A stretch of DNA of 64,000 nt, from the NCBI RefSeq assembly GCF_000719335.1, contig NZ_JOGB01000020.1:1-64000 (forward strand). Reading direction: 5' to 3'. Shown here in pieces: positions 48,053 to 57,376 of the stretch. The stretch comes from Streptomyces sp. NRRL S-87. GTDB lineage: Bacteria > Actinomycetota > Actinomycetes > Streptomycetales > Streptomycetaceae. Below the pieces are notes generated by a model. The model had not been told where the DNA came from, made no database searches, and worked only from the letters and a program-made list of their open reading frames with translations. Position 1 is the first letter of the stretch. The number at the start of each line of letters is the position of its first letter. The position numbers were made by a program, and so were the translations under genes.

Positions 48053-49039
48053 ATGGAACTCCGCGCACTCGGCTCCCAGGGTCTGCACGTCGGCGCCGAA
48101 GGCCTCGGCCTGATGGGCATGACCGCCTTCTACGGAGCGACCGACGAGGCCGAATCGCTGGCCACCATCGACCGCGCCCTGGAGCTCGGCGTCACGCTGC
48201 TGGACACCGCGGAGGGCTACGGCCCCTTCGCCAACGAGCGGCTCCTCGGGAAGGCGCTGGCCGGCCACCGCCGCGACCGGGTCGTCGTCGCCACCAAGAC
48301 CGGCGTCGAGTTCGACGACGACGGCACCCTGCGCGGCCTCAACGGCAGCCCGGACTACATCCACCGCGCCGCCGACCGCTCGCTGCGCCACCTGGGCACG
48401 GACCGCATCGACCTCTACTACCTGCACCGCATCGACCCGAACGTGCCGGTCGAGGAGAGCATCGGCGCCATGGCCGAACTGGTCGCCGCCGGCAAGGTCC
48501 GCTACCTCGGCGTCAGCGAGGCCGCCGCGGCCACCATCCGCCGCGCCCACGCCGTCCACCCCCTCACGGCCGTCCAGACCGAGTACTCCCTCTTCGAGCG
48601 GGGCATCGAGGGCGACGGGGTGCGGGACGTCCTGGACGAGCTGGGCATCGGCCTGGTCGCGTACGCCCCGCTCGGCCGCGGCTTCCTCTCCGGTGCCATC
48701 ACCACGCCCGACGACTTCGCCGCGGACGACTTCCGCCGTACCGACCCCCGCTTCCAGGGCGAGAACTTCGCCCGCAACCTCGCCGTCGTCGACGCCGTCC
48801 GGCAGCTGGCCGAGGCGAAGTCGGTCACTCCGTCCCAGCTCGCGCTGGCATGGGTGCTGCACCAGGGTGCCGTCGCCATCCCGGGCACCAAGCGTCGGCG
48901 CTACCTGGAGGAGAACGTCGCGGCCACGGACATCGCGATCACGGCGCAGGACCTTGCCGCGATCGAGGCCGTCGCGCCCCGCGGCATTGCTTCCGGCGAC
49001 CGCTACTCGCCGGAGATGATGGGGTTGCTCAACGGCTGA
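48053..49039 (+). CDS. Aldo/keto reductase (328 aa)
   Basis: A (beta/alpha)8 aldo/keto reductase: [20 protein letters not shown] (Asp, Tyr), KTGVEF (Lys), [35 protein letters not shown] (His) and [14 protein letters not shown] for NADPH binding. The Asp-Tyr-Lys-His tetrad is present. It probably reduces an aldehyde, ketone or quinone with NADPH, in detoxification. GAGAGGAC precedes ATG 48053. It is the apparent target of the divergent TetR gene. Confidence 0.92.
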   Translation: MELRALGSQGLHVGAEGLGLMGMTAFYGATDEAESLATIDRALELGVTLLDTAEGYGPFANERLLGKALAGHRRDRVVVATKTGVEFDDDGTLRGLNGSPDYIHRAADRSLRHLGTDRIDLYYLHRIDPNVPVEESIGAMAELVAAGKVRYLGVSEAAAATIRRAHAVHPLTAVQTEYSLFERGIEGDGVRDVLDELGIGLVAYAPLGRGFLSGAITTPDDFAADDFRRTDPRFQGENFARNLAVVDAVRQLAEAKSVTPSQLALAWVLHQGAVAIPGTKRRRYLEENVAATDIAITAQDLAAIEAVAPRGIASGDRYSPEMMGLLNG

Positions 49040-49211
49040 GGTGGGGGGCGGGGGTCGCCGGAGCCGGTGCCGGTAGCGCGTGGGATGTGGTGCCGGAGGC
49101 GAGGCGGAGCTCGGGCAGGAGCCGGTTTGCGGTGGCGGTGAGGACGTCCGGCGGGCGGTTGGCCGGAACCTCACTGATGGCCGGTCGGCGCGCTGTGTAA
49201 TGTCACATGGC

Positions 49212-50468
49212 ATGACTTTGTCCCGGCGTGCGGCCCTGGCCGCCACCCTCCTCGGACCCGTCGCCGCCCTGGTCCCCGCCGGCCCCGCCCTGGCGGGCCC
49301 GGCTGCCGGCCGCGCGACGGTCCTCGCACCGGACCGCGAACAGGCCCGCCTCGCCGATCCCCGGGCCGCCGCCTTCCCCCGGCGGGCCGGACTCGACGAC
49401 TTCGTCGCCCGGTTCCCCGCGGCGCTGCGTTCCGCGCGCAGCCGGGACGAGGTGGAGCGGCTCGTCGACGCCTGGGGCGAGGCCCTGTGGTGGGCCGCCG
49501 TCCACCGCGCCCAGGGGCGCCGGCCCGGCGGCGACCTGCCGGCCGGCGACGACCGGCCCCTGTACTGGACCCGACTGGCGATGACGGTGCAACTCGCCGA
49601 CTGGCAGCCGGTGTTCGACGTGGACCGGACCGCGCTGCGTGGCCGGCTCGAGGACGCCTCCCGCGGGCTGACCGGAAACGACTTCAGCGGTCGCCCGGGG
49701 CTGCGCCGGCTGTTCGTCAGCGGGTTCGACCCCTTCGGACTCGACCAGGAGCTGCGCCGGGCCAACCCCTCCGGTTCCGCCGCCCTGCTCCTCAACGGCC
49801 GCCGGATCACCCTCGCGGACGGCACCCCCGCGGAGATCCGGTCGGTCCTGCTGCCCGTCCGGTACGGGGACTTCGACCGCGGCATCGTGGAACGCGCCTT
49901 CGGGCCCCGGATGGCGGCGGGCCCGCGCGCCGCCCACGCCATCACCACCGTCAGCCAGGGCTATCCCGGACTGTTCACGCTGGAGGCGTGGGCGGGGCGG
50001 GCCCGCTCGGCCGACCCGTACCCCGACAACACCGGTGCGCTGTCGGGCGGTACGCCCGACCGTCCGGTCCCGCCGCCGGGCCTGGCTGCGGGCCCGGAGT
50101 TCATCGCCTCGACCCTCCCGGGCGAGGCGGTCACGGGCGCCGTGCAGGAGCCGTACCCCGTGCTCTGGAACACCTCCGTGACCGAGATACCGGCCGGCGG
50201 AGACCGACCGGTCGAGCGCGAGGACGGGCCGACCCCGGGCTCCCGGGCCGTGGCCGGCGGCGGCGGGGGGTACCTCTCCAACGAGGTCGCCTACCGGTCC
50301 AACCGCCTCCGCCTGGAACTGGCCCCCCAGCTCCCCGGAGGTCACCTGCACACGCCGGTCCTGACCGGACTCCCGGCGGACCCGGGCCTGTTGACCGGAC
50401 CGGAGTTCGAGCGCAACGAGGCGGCCATCACCGCCGAGGTGCTCGCGGTCCTCACCCACGTCCTCTGA
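49212..50468 (+). CDS. Tat-exported pyroglutamyl-peptidase-like protein with Cys replaced by Ser (418 aa)
   Basis: MTLSRRAALAATLLGPVAALV is a twin-arginine signal. The mature part aligns with pyroglutamyl-peptidase I (family C15): LFVSGFDPFGLDQELRRANPSG (VTGFxPFGxxxxNPS), TTVSQGYPGLFTLEAWA (Glu) and GGHLHTPVL (His). The nucleophile block YVCN of the family reads YLSN here, so the catalytic Cys is Ser. The fold may be a serine version or a non-enzymatic relative. Added N- and C-terminal helices make it about twice the normal length. An in-frame ATG at 49200 is possible; TGTAAT at 49196-49201 gives an almost leaderless start at 49212. Confidence 0.8.
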   Translation: MTLSRRAALAATLLGPVAALVPAGPALAGPAAGRATVLAPDREQARLADPRAAAFPRRAGLDDFVARFPAALRSARSRDEVERLVDAWGEALWWAAVHRAQGRRPGGDLPAGDDRPLYWTRLAMTVQLADWQPVFDVDRTALRGRLEDASRGLTGNDFSGRPGLRRLFVSGFDPFGLDQELRRANPSGSAALLLNGRRITLADGTPAEIRSVLLPVRYGDFDRGIVERAFGPRMAAGPRAAHAITTVSQGYPGLFTLEAWAGRARSADPYPDNTGALSGGTPDRPVPPPGLAAGPEFIASTLPGEAVTGAVQEPYPVLWNTSVTEIPAGGDRPVEREDGPTPGSRAVAGGGGGYLSNEVAYRSNRLRLELAPQLPGGHLHTPVLTGLPADPGLLTGPEFERNEAAITAEVLAVLTHVL

Positions 50469-50653
50469 CCGGACGCCCCAGGGCCCGCCGGTCGCCCCCG
50501 GGCCCGCCGGGCCCGGGGTGTGAGGACCCCCGCGGCGCCCGACGCGTCGCGGCCCGCCGGCGACCCCGCCCCGTGCGACGGGCGGGGCCGCCGGCGCCGG
50601 CCGGGAGGCCCCTCCGGATCGTGCCGGGTCGGGCAGGGTCCGGGCGCGACGGC

Positions 50654-52537
50654 CTACCGGTCCATGGACAGCCGCACCAGCTCGGCGAAGGTTCCGCCGG
50701 ACCGACCGGACAGCTCCTCGTAGGTCCCCTGCTCCGTGATCCTGCCGCACTCCAGGACGACGATCCGGTCGGCCAGCCGGCAGTTCTCCATCCGGTGCGT
50801 CACGATCACCGTGATCCGCTCGTCCTTGGTCTCCCGCAGTCCGGAGAAGACCATGTGCTCGCCGCGCGGGTCCATGGCGGACGTCGGCTCGTCCATGACC
50901 AGGAGCGCGGGGCGCCGGTGGAAGGCCCGTCCGCAGGCCAGCCGCTGCCACTGGCCGCCCGACGGCTCGTGCCCGCCCCACAACGAGCGGGCCAGCAGGG
51001 TGTCGAGGCCGTTCGGGAAGCCCTCGACCGTCTCCTCCATGCCCACCGCCCGCAGGGCGTCCCACACGGCCGCGTCACCGCGCGGGCCGGGCTGCCCGAG
51101 GGTGATGTTCTCGCGCGCGGAGAACGGCCAGTGGCCGTACGACTGCGTCACCAGCCCGACGTGGCGCCACGCGGACCGCTGGTCCGAACCGGACGTCGGC
51201 ACCCCGTCCCACGTGACCGTCCCCGTCGTCGGCGCCGTCAGCGAGGTCAGGAGCCGGATGAACGTGGACTTGCCCGCGCCGTTCTCGCCGACCAGGGCGA
51301 CCACCTCGCCCCGGCGCAGCGTGAGGTCGACCGGCCCGAGCGCCGGGGCGTCCTTGCCCGGGTACGTGTACGCGGCCCCCTCGAACCGGATCTGCTCCGG
51401 TGCGGCCATCTCGCGCGGGCCCCGCGGCCCCGACCGCTCGGCGGCCAGCGCGAGGAACGCGGTGTAGTCCCCGAGGTAGAGCGCGTGCTGGAACATCGCG
51501 GCCCCGTAGACCACCAGCTTGGACAGGGCGGCGGTGGAGGTCCGCATCGCCACGATCGCGGTCCCCGCGGCGCCCAGGGCCATGAACCCGCCGAGCACCA
51601 GCGCGCCCAGGCAGCCCCAGGTCACCAGTGTGAGCAGGCCGGAGACCACGGCAGCCGTCAGGTACACCGCCAGGTAGCGCGGGGCGGAGCCGGCCATCCG
51701 GGCGTCGATCCGGGCGCACACCGCGGCGTACCAGTGGTGCGCGTAGGGGCGCATGCTGTTGCCGCGCAGCTCGTCCGCGAGCTTCGGGGTGGTCAGGTGC
51801 CAGCGCATCATGTTGCGGATGTTGCGGGAGGCGACCGTCTCGTTGTGCAGTCGGTAGTCGAGCCGGGCAGCGAACACCGAGCCCAGCCCGCGGGGCACCA
51901 CCGACACCAGCAGCAGCGGCAGCAGCACCGGATGGACCACCGACAGCACCGAGGCCACGGCCACCAGGTCGATCAGACCGCTGGTGAAGCCCAGGGCGTC
52001 CTGCAGCAGCATGCCCGAGCGTGCGGACCCGGTCTCCGCGGCCTCCGAGCGCTCGGTGAAGTCCGGGGCGTCGTAGGCGGCCAGCTCGACGTCCATGTGC
52101 GCGTCGACCATCGCCAGGTCGGCGACGGTCGACATCCCCGGGTTGAGCCGGCGCGCGGCGCTACCGGCCGCGATGGACGCCAGCGCGCCCAGCGCCGTCA
52201 TGGCCGCCGCGGCCGCCAGCGGCCAGGTGGCTCCGGAGAGGCGCTGCCCGACGTCCCCGCCCGCCAGTAGCGGGCCCATCGCCCGGGACACGGCCGCGAG
52301 CGCGGCGGCGGTGCAGATCCCGCCGACGACCTGTGCGCACACCAGCCAGACGAACGCGGTGCGGTGGACCGCCGCGGCGAGCCGCGCCGTCTGCGCGAGC
52401 GCGGCCGGCACCCGCCGGGCCATCTGGCCGAGCGTCAGGCGCTCCATGGCGGCGTTGTGCTGCCCTCCGGTGTACGTCAGCTCCGGCGGGGGCGGGAGGA
52501 CGGCGGTCCGTGGTTTCTCGGCCTGCTGCTGGGACAT
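50654..52537 (-). CDS. Fused ABC exporter (TMD-NBD, 627 aa)
   Basis: A cytoplasmic Pro-rich head, about six membrane helices (MSBA-like TMD, residues 45-350) and one ATPase domain: GENGAGKST (416-424, Walker A), EPSGGQWQRLACGRAF (signature, P for L in LSGGQ), ALLVMDEPTSAMD (Walker B) and IVTHRMENCRLADR (H-loop). It should work as a homodimer and export peptides, lipids or drugs. AGGAG 7 bases upstream of 52537 fixes the start. No RiPP precursor was found beside it. Its cargo is unknown. Confidence 0.88.
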   Translation of the reverse strand: MSQQQAEKPRTAVLPPPPELTYTGGQHNAAMERLTLGQMARRVPAALAQTARLAAAVHRTAFVWLVCAQVVGGICTAAALAAVSRAMGPLLAGGDVGQRLSGATWPLAAAAAMTALGALASIAAGSAARRLNPGMSTVADLAMVDAHMDVELAAYDAPDFTERSEAAETGSARSGMLLQDALGFTSGLIDLVAVASVLSVVHPVLLPLLLVSVVPRGLGSVFAARLDYRLHNETVASRNIRNMMRWHLTTPKLADELRGNSMRPYAHHWYAAVCARIDARMAGSAPRYLAVYLTAAVVSGLLTLVTWGCLGALVLGGFMALGAAGTAIVAMRTSTAALSKLVVYGAAMFQHALYLGDYTAFLALAAERSGPRGPREMAAPEQIRFEGAAYTYPGKDAPALGPVDLTLRRGEVVALVGENGAGKSTFIRLLTSLTAPTTGTVTWDGVPTSGSDQRSAWRHVGLVTQSYGHWPFSARENITLGQPGPRGDAAVWDALRAVGMEETVEGFPNGLDTLLARSLWGGHEPSGGQWQRLACGRAFHRRPALLVMDEPTSAMDPRGEHMVFSGLRETKDERITVIVTHRMENCRLADRIVVLECGRITEQGTYEELSGRSGGTFAELVRLSMDR

Positions 52538-53016
52538 CGGCTGCTCCTTCAACTCGGCTTTCGGGAAACCCGGTTCGGCCCGGCCGGAGGCATGGCGAGG
52601 AGGCCCGCCCGCGGTGCGGGAAGGGGCTCGGTGCTGCCGGAGGGGAATCGGGGAGAGTGAGTAGAGCGCAGCCCGGAGGGCGGAGCAGCCGGATCCGGCC
52701 GACCTGGCGGGGCCGGCGGCGCCGTACTGACGGCTGATCGTTACGGGGCCGGTCCGGGCACCGGCATCCCGCGCGGCCGAGGTTGGCCGGAAACCGACCG
52801 GCGCCCGGGGCGCGGGACGGAAATCCCCTTGCGGAGCGTCGCGGCGGGGAGGGGCGGGCCTGCGGGCCCCGACGGCCGCCGAGGGGCTCTGCGACGGCCG
52901 CGTGGCGCGGCACGCGACGCCGGCGGGGGGAGAGGGGAGCCCCCCGGGGCCCCGGAGGCACCGGGGTCGCCGGGGCGCGCCGGGGCGCCCGCCTCGCTCC
53001 CCCGGCCCCGCCTCGT
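52538..53016. other. Intergenic region between the ABC exporter and the FAD-linked oxidase gene
   Basis: 479 bases. I scanned it for a short RiPP-like precursor and found none with an SD. A G-rich stretch near 52900-52990 and a lower-G+C part at 52540-52700 are the only features; the ABC promoter is probably in the latter. Confidence 0.4.
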
Positions 53017-54630
53017 TCAGCCGACGAGGACGCCGGGGTTGAGGATGCCCCGCGGGTCCAGGGCGTCCTTGGCGGCCCGCAGCGCCAGCGCGAAGGGTTC
53101 GGGCCGCTGGAGGTCGTACCCGGGGCGGTGGTCGCGCCCGACCGCGTGGTGGTGGGTGACGGTGGCTCCGTACCGGTGCAGGACCTCGCCCGCCACGGCC
53201 TTCAGGTCGTCCCACACGGCGACCTCGTCGCCCGGGCGTCCGGCGGCGAGGACGGTGAAGTAGGGTGCCGCGCCGTCGGGGTAGACGTGCGTGAGGCGGC
53301 AGTTGACCGTCGCCGGGTGGCCGGTGGCCTTCAGGGCGGCGGCCCCGACGTCGGTGCGTACGGCCTCGATCAGCCCGGGGATCCGGTCCCAGGTCGCGGC
53401 CGTCTCGAAGGTCTCCGCGACGACCCCCATGCGGGCGAGCCCGTCCCGCAGGTACGGCATCTTGAGGAACGCCGACCGCCAGGCGCCGACCGCGTCGCCG
53501 GTGCCGTCCGCGCCCTCGGCCCCGGCCGCGCCGTCCGCCCCCACGGCCCCGCCGCCGCAGGACCGGGCCAGTTCCACGGCCTGCCGGAGGCGGTCCCCGA
53601 CGGGCGCGTCGGCCGACTCGAACCCGAGGACGAGCACGGCGCTGCCGTCCGCCGCGGCGCCCGCGAGCGCGGCCTCGCCGGCGTCCAGCAGACGGCAGTT
53701 GGCCGGCACCAGGTCCGACTGCGCGATCAGCCGTACGGCCGTCAGCGCGTCGTCGAAGGCGGCGAACGCCACCGCCGCGGAGGCCTTGTGGGCCGGCCGC
53801 ACCTGCACCCGCAGCCACGCCTCGGTGATCACGCCGAGGGCCCCCTCGGAGCCGAGGAACAGCCGGTCGGGGGAGGGGCCGGCGCCCGAGGCGGGCAGCC
53901 GCCAGGACGCGCTGGTGCCGGCCGGGGTGACCACGCGCAGGGACTGCACGAAGTCGTCGATGTGCGTGCGGCCGGTGGCATAGTGGCCGCCCGCGCGCGT
54001 GGCGAGCCAGCCGCCCAGCGTGGAGAACTCGAAGCTCTGCGGGAAGTGCCGCAGCGTCAGTCCGTGGGGCCGCAGCTGGTCCTCCAGGCCCGGGCCGAGC
54101 GTGCCGGCCTGGATCCGCGCCGCCCGGCCGGCGGCGTCGACCTCCAGGACCCGGTCCATGGCGGTCAGGTCCAGTGAGAGCACGGCCCGGTGGGCGTCGC
54201 CGCGGTACTCCACGCCGCCGGTGACCGAGGAACCGCCGCCGTACGGCACCACGGCGACGCCGCGCTCCCCGGCCCACTCCAGCAGGTCGGCGACCTGCTG
54301 CTCGTCGCGCGGGCGGGCCACGAGGTCGGGGACGCGGCGGGGCCGCCCGCGCAGGGCCCGGACCACGTCGCGGTACGCCTTGCCCATCGCGTGGGCGGCG
54401 CGGTCGCCGGGGTCGGTGGCGACCAGGTGGGCCAGGCTCGCCGGCGGCGCGACGGCCGGGGCCCCGATGCCCAGGTCGGCGACCCGCGGTACGGGGAGCG
54501 GGCGGGCCAGCGAGCCGGGGAAGAGCGCGCCCATCGCGACGCACTCGGCGTCGTCGGGGTGCGCGTCCGCCCAACCCCACCCCCACCAGGAGCGGACGCG
54601 GGACGTGGGCGGGGTCGCGGTGTCGGCCAT
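53017..54630 (-). CDS. FAD-linked oxidase, alkyl-DHAP-synthase-like (537 aa)
   Basis: FAD-binding PCMH/VAO-type oxidase: PYGGGSSVTGGVE, LDLTAMDRVLEVDAAGRAARIQAGTLG (FAD PP-loop region), FSTLGGWLATRAGGHYATGRTHIDDFV and C-terminal VTHHHAVGRDHRPGYD and DPRGILNPGVLVG. Sequence order and the HHH motif are as in alkyl-dihydroxyacetonephosphate synthase, an ether-lipid enzyme; D-lactate dehydrogenase-like oxidases are alternatives. A WWGWGW start is typical of this AGPS-like group. GGGAG precedes 54630. A divergent TetR gene with two operators suggests substrate-induced control. Confidence 0.85.
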   Translation of the reverse strand: MADTATPPTSRVRSWWGWGWADAHPDDAECVAMGALFPGSLARPLPVPRVADLGIGAPAVAPPASLAHLVATDPGDRAAHAMGKAYRDVVRALRGRPRRVPDLVARPRDEQQVADLLEWAGERGVAVVPYGGGSSVTGGVEYRGDAHRAVLSLDLTAMDRVLEVDAAGRAARIQAGTLGPGLEDQLRPHGLTLRHFPQSFEFSTLGGWLATRAGGHYATGRTHIDDFVQSLRVVTPAGTSASWRLPASGAGPSPDRLFLGSEGALGVITEAWLRVQVRPAHKASAAVAFAAFDDALTAVRLIAQSDLVPANCRLLDAGEAALAGAAADGSAVLVLGFESADAPVGDRLRQAVELARSCGGGAVGADGAAGAEGADGTGDAVGAWRSAFLKMPYLRDGLARMGVVAETFETAATWDRIPGLIEAVRTDVGAAALKATGHPATVNCRLTHVYPDGAAPYFTVLAAGRPGDEVAVWDDLKAVAGEVLHRYGATVTHHHAVGRDHRPGYDLQRPEPFALALRAAKDALDPRGILNPGVLVG

Positions 54631-54654
54631 GGAAGTGCTCCCAGGAGTCGGGAC

Positions 54655-54690
54655 GGTAACTTACCTTGCAGTAAATTACCTACTGATAAT
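54655..54690. promoter_or_regulatory. Divergent promoter with two GTAA-n-TTAC palindromes
   Basis: GGTAACTTACC (54655-54665) and GTAAATTACC (54671-54680) share GTAA-N-TTAC cores with 15-base spacing. GATAAT at 54685-54690 is the -10 for the TetR gene and lies 8 bases before its ATG. The palindromes cover the -35 area of both genes, which fits autorepression. Confidence 0.7.
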
Positions 54691-54698
54691 ATTCCGGC

Positions 54699-55337
54699 AT
54701 GGCAACCCCCCGCTCGAAGGCCGGCACCAAGGGAGTCCCGCGCCACGACCGCGAGCAGCAGATCCTGACGGCCGCGACCGAGGAGTTCGGGACGAGCGGC
54801 TACGCGGCCGCCTCCCTCGCCGCGATCGCCGCCCGCGTCGGCGTCACGAAGACGCTGCTGCACCAGTACTTCGGCACCAAGGAGGACCTGTACGCCGCCT
54901 GCCTGACCCCGGTCGGCGACCGACTCCTCGACGCCGTCCGCACGGCGATGGACGGGGCGGGCACCACGCCGGACACGCCCCTGCGCGTGCTGCACGGCAT
55001 CTTCACCGCGCTCGAAGGGCAGCGGGAGGCCTGGTTCGTGCTCTACGACACCACGCTGCCCTCCGGCGGCGAGGCGGCACGCCGGGCCGCCGCCTACTGG
55101 TCGGCGATCGACGCCCTCGCCGCCGACGGCACCGCCGACCTGCTCCGCGCCACCGGCTCCACCGACCCGCTGGACGCCGACGCCCTCAAGTACGTCTGGC
55201 GCGACCTCGTGGCCACCCTCGTGCGCTGGTGGGTCAAGCACCCCGACCAGTCCCCGGAGGCCATGACCCGCCGGTGCGCCCGCCTCTTCGCTGCCGCCGC
55301 CGCGCTCACCCCGACGGAGGGGCCGCCGCTCGTCTGA
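54699..55337 (+). CDS. TetR-family regulator (212 aa)
   Basis: HTH block DREQQILTAATEEFGTSGYAAASLAAIAARVGVTKTLLHQYFGTKEDLYAAC is canonical. The ligand domain is mostly helical. ATG 54699 follows GATAAT by 8 bases with no SD, so it is likely leaderless. It is divergent from the FAD-linked oxidase, and two palindromes in the 68-bp spacer are its probable binding sites. It should respond to the oxidase substrate or a lipid. Confidence 0.9.
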   Translation: MATPRSKAGTKGVPRHDREQQILTAATEEFGTSGYAAASLAAIAARVGVTKTLLHQYFGTKEDLYAACLTPVGDRLLDAVRTAMDGAGTTPDTPLRVLHGIFTALEGQREAWFVLYDTTLPSGGEAARRAAAYWSAIDALAADGTADLLRATGSTDPLDADALKYVWRDLVATLVRWWVKHPDQSPEAMTRRCARLFAAAAALTPTEGPPLV

Positions 55338-55637
55338 CCGGATCGGGCCCGACCTCCTCGGCACGGGCGCCGCGCACCGGCTCGCCGCCGGCCACCGCCC
55401 CCTGGGCTCAGTCCTGCTCCGAGCGGGCCCGGCGCCCGGCGGCCGATCCGCGGAGCGCCTCGGTGGCCCGACCGGGGCGCCCGGCGTGCGCTGCCGGACC
55501 CGCCGGGCATCCCGCCGGTGCGACGCGGGTGACGCGCCGGTGCAACGCGGCTGACGGGGCGCGGGAACCGCAGGGCGTTGACGTGCCCCGTCCCGGACGC
55601 CCGGCGCACTGTCGGACCCCCGTGGCATCGTGGCCCC
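55338..55637. other. Gene-free spacer with a 20-bp direct repeat
   Basis: 300 bases with no gene I can support. A near-identical 20-base unit (two differences) occurs at 55515-55534 and 55537-55556. No terminator hairpin with a T-run was seen. Confidence 0.5.
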
Positions 55638-56450
55638 ATGACCATCGACGTGCGCCCCGCGGCCGCCTTCGCCGACGTCCGAGCGGTGATCGGCCCGAAG
55701 TCGCCCACGGCCACCGTCTGCTGGTGTCTGAGCTACCGGATCCCCGCCAAGCTCAACAACGAGCTGCGCGGCCCCGCCCGCGGCGACCACGTCGCCGAGC
55801 TGTGCCGCGCCGCCACCCCACCGGGGGTGATCGCCTACCGCGACGGCGAGCCGGCGGGCTGGGCCGCCGTGGCCCCGCGCGCGGACACCTCCTTCGCCCG
55901 CAGCCGCACGATCCCGCACGTCGACGACCTGCCGGTCTGGTCCCTGTGGTGCATACGGGTGCGTCCCAGCCACCGGAAGCAGGGCCTCTCGCACGCCCTC
56001 ATCGCCGGCGCGGTCGAGTTCGCCCGCGACCACGGCGCCCCGGCCGTCGAGGCCTACCCCCTCGACAACGGGGCCGCCACCGTGGACCTGACCATGGCCT
56101 ACGCCGGACTGCGCCGGAACTTCGAGCGCGCCGGCTTCGTGCACGTGGCCGACACCACCTCGGTCCTGGCCGGCCACCCCCGCGTCCTGATGCGCCTCGA
56201 CCTGCGCTGGCCGACGCGCCCTCCGGGCGCCTCGGGATGGAATGCCGGTCCCGGCTCGCGCCCGGCCCCCGGGTCCGGGCGTGACCGGCCCGTGGACGAC
56301 CTTCGGGCCCCCGTCACCACCAGTAGGTCGGGTACCTCGGTGAGGCGCGGCGCACGCGGGAGGCGGCGTACCCGGTCAGCACGAGCAGGACCGTGGAGGC
56401 GAACAGCAGCGGCACGAAGCGTGCCGGGTCGGGCCGCTGGAGCACGATGA
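55638..56450 (+). CDS. GNAT acetyltransferase-like protein, possibly with a lost stop (270 aa)
   Basis: A GNAT fold: PVWSLWCIRVRPSHRKQGLSHALIAGAVEFARDHGAPAVEAYPLD with the acetyl-CoA loop RKQGLS. The natural domain seems to end near residue 195 (RVLMRLDLRW), the usual length for these. The frame then runs on for some 75 Arg/Gly/Pro-rich residues, overlapping the convergent HPP gene by 137 bases. The tail has no fold-like sequence; it may be a lost stop codon or a sequencing slip. The start ATG 55638 lacks a strong SD. The substrate is unknown. Confidence 0.7.
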   Translation: MTIDVRPAAAFADVRAVIGPKSPTATVCWCLSYRIPAKLNNELRGPARGDHVAELCRAATPPGVIAYRDGEPAGWAAVAPRADTSFARSRTIPHVDDLPVWSLWCIRVRPSHRKQGLSHALIAGAVEFARDHGAPAVEAYPLDNGAATVDLTMAYAGLRRNFERAGFVHVADTTSVLAGHPRVLMRLDLRWPTRPPGASGWNAGPGSRPAPGSGRDRPVDDLRAPVTTSRSGTSVRRGARGRRRTRSARAGPWRRTAAARSVPGRAAGAR

Positions 56451-56880
56451 CCACGGCCGTGGCGACGGCGGGGGAGTGCGGGGTACGGGCGACCAGGTTG
56501 AGGGCGAGCGCCAGCCCGGCCGCGACGGCCGCGGACCAGGCGCTGCTGCCCGCGCCCGCGAGGACGGCGAAGCCCGTGGCGCTGCCCAGCAGGTGGCCGG
56601 CGATCACGCTGCGCGGCTGGGCCAGCGGCAGGGTCGGCGCGCTGTGCACCAGGGCGGCGCTGGCCGCGAGGGGAGGTATGAGCACCGGCTCGTGGATCGC
56701 CGCGCCGATGGCGACGAGGCCGAGGAGGACCGCGGTGGCGGCGCTGATGCTGTGGAAGGCGGCCGCGGGACTGGGCCGCGCCGGGGCCCGCCCGGCGGGC
56801 GGGCGGCGGCGGGAGGGCGCGGGGTCGGACGGGGGTGCGGCGCCGGGGGCGGCCGCGGCGGGTGCGGTGTCGGTGCTCAT
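56314..56880 (-). CDS. HPP-family membrane protein (188 aa)
   Basis: Four membrane helices with the HPP-type core HEPVLIPPLAASAALVHSAPTLPLAQPRSVIAGHLLGSATG and HSPAVATAVVIVLQRPDP; nitrite or small-anion transport has been suggested for relatives in plants and cyanobacteria. The N-terminal 40 residues are Ala/Pro-rich. It ends inside the antisense tail of the acetyltransferase gene. No partner is apparent. Confidence 0.8.
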   Translation of the reverse strand: MSTDTAPAAAAPGAAPPSDPAPSRRRPPAGRAPARPSPAAAFHSISAATAVLLGLVAIGAAIHEPVLIPPLAASAALVHSAPTLPLAQPRSVIAGHLLGSATGFAVLAGAGSSAWSAAVAAGLALALNLVARTPHSPAVATAVVIVLQRPDPARFVPLLFASTVLLVLTGYAASRVRRASPRYPTYWW

Positions 56881-57038
56881 GGTGCGGGGTGGTTCCGGGG
56901 GCTGGCGGCCGGAGGGCCGGGGGCGGGACGGGAGAGCGGGGACGGCCGCACGCCCACGACCCTATCCGCCGCGTGACTCCCGCCCGGCCGCGGGGTAGGT
57001 GAAGGGCTGACCATCCGCGGCGGACAGGGGGACCGGAC

Positions 57039-57281
57039 ATGGCACCACGCGAGCGCGGCGCCGGGCCGCCCGCCCGGCACGACGCGGCCCCCGCGGAGTC
57101 CGGGCCCGGCAAGGGCGTGCCCGCCGTGCGGCCGCCCACCGTTCCGGCCCCGGTGGCCGGACCGGACGAGGGCGGGGAGACGGCCTGCCTCCTGCACCTG
57201 GTCTGCCCCGAGTGCGGCCGCCTCGCGGACCCCCCCGGCTCGCGGCCCTGCCCGCGCTGCGGAGGCCCGCCGGCGGGCTGA
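57039..57281 (+). CDS. Small zinc-ribbon protein (80 aa)
   Basis: After a disordered Pro/Ala-rich head, CPECGRL and CPRCG near the C-terminus form a four-Cys zinc ribbon (spacing C-x2-C-x13-C-x2-C). GGGGGA precedes ATG 57039. It may be a small partner of the transcription or translation machinery; no known family is clear. It stands 95 bases before the PP2C gene on the same strand. Confidence 0.65.
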   Translation: MAPRERGAGPPARHDAAPAESGPGKGVPAVRPPTVPAPVAGPDEGGETACLLHLVCPECGRLADPPGSRPCPRCGGPPAG

Positions 57282-57376
57282 GACCGGGCCGGGACCGCCC
57301 GGGCCCCCGGTCCGTCGCCCGACCGCCCGCCTCCCACCGGCGCGATCGGTCCGGCATCTCGGCGTATGGTCCAGAT

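Noticed and set aside
52538..53016. RiPP precursor gene next to the ABC exporter
   Set aside because: No short frame with an SD, leader and Cys/Ser/Thr-rich core was found on either strand.
50654..54586. A 1310-codon frame that would join the ABC exporter to sequence antiparallel in frame to the oxidase gene
   Set aside because: The N-terminal 680 residues are Arg-rich nonsense in the shifted frame of the oxidase; the exporter has its own SD at 52537.
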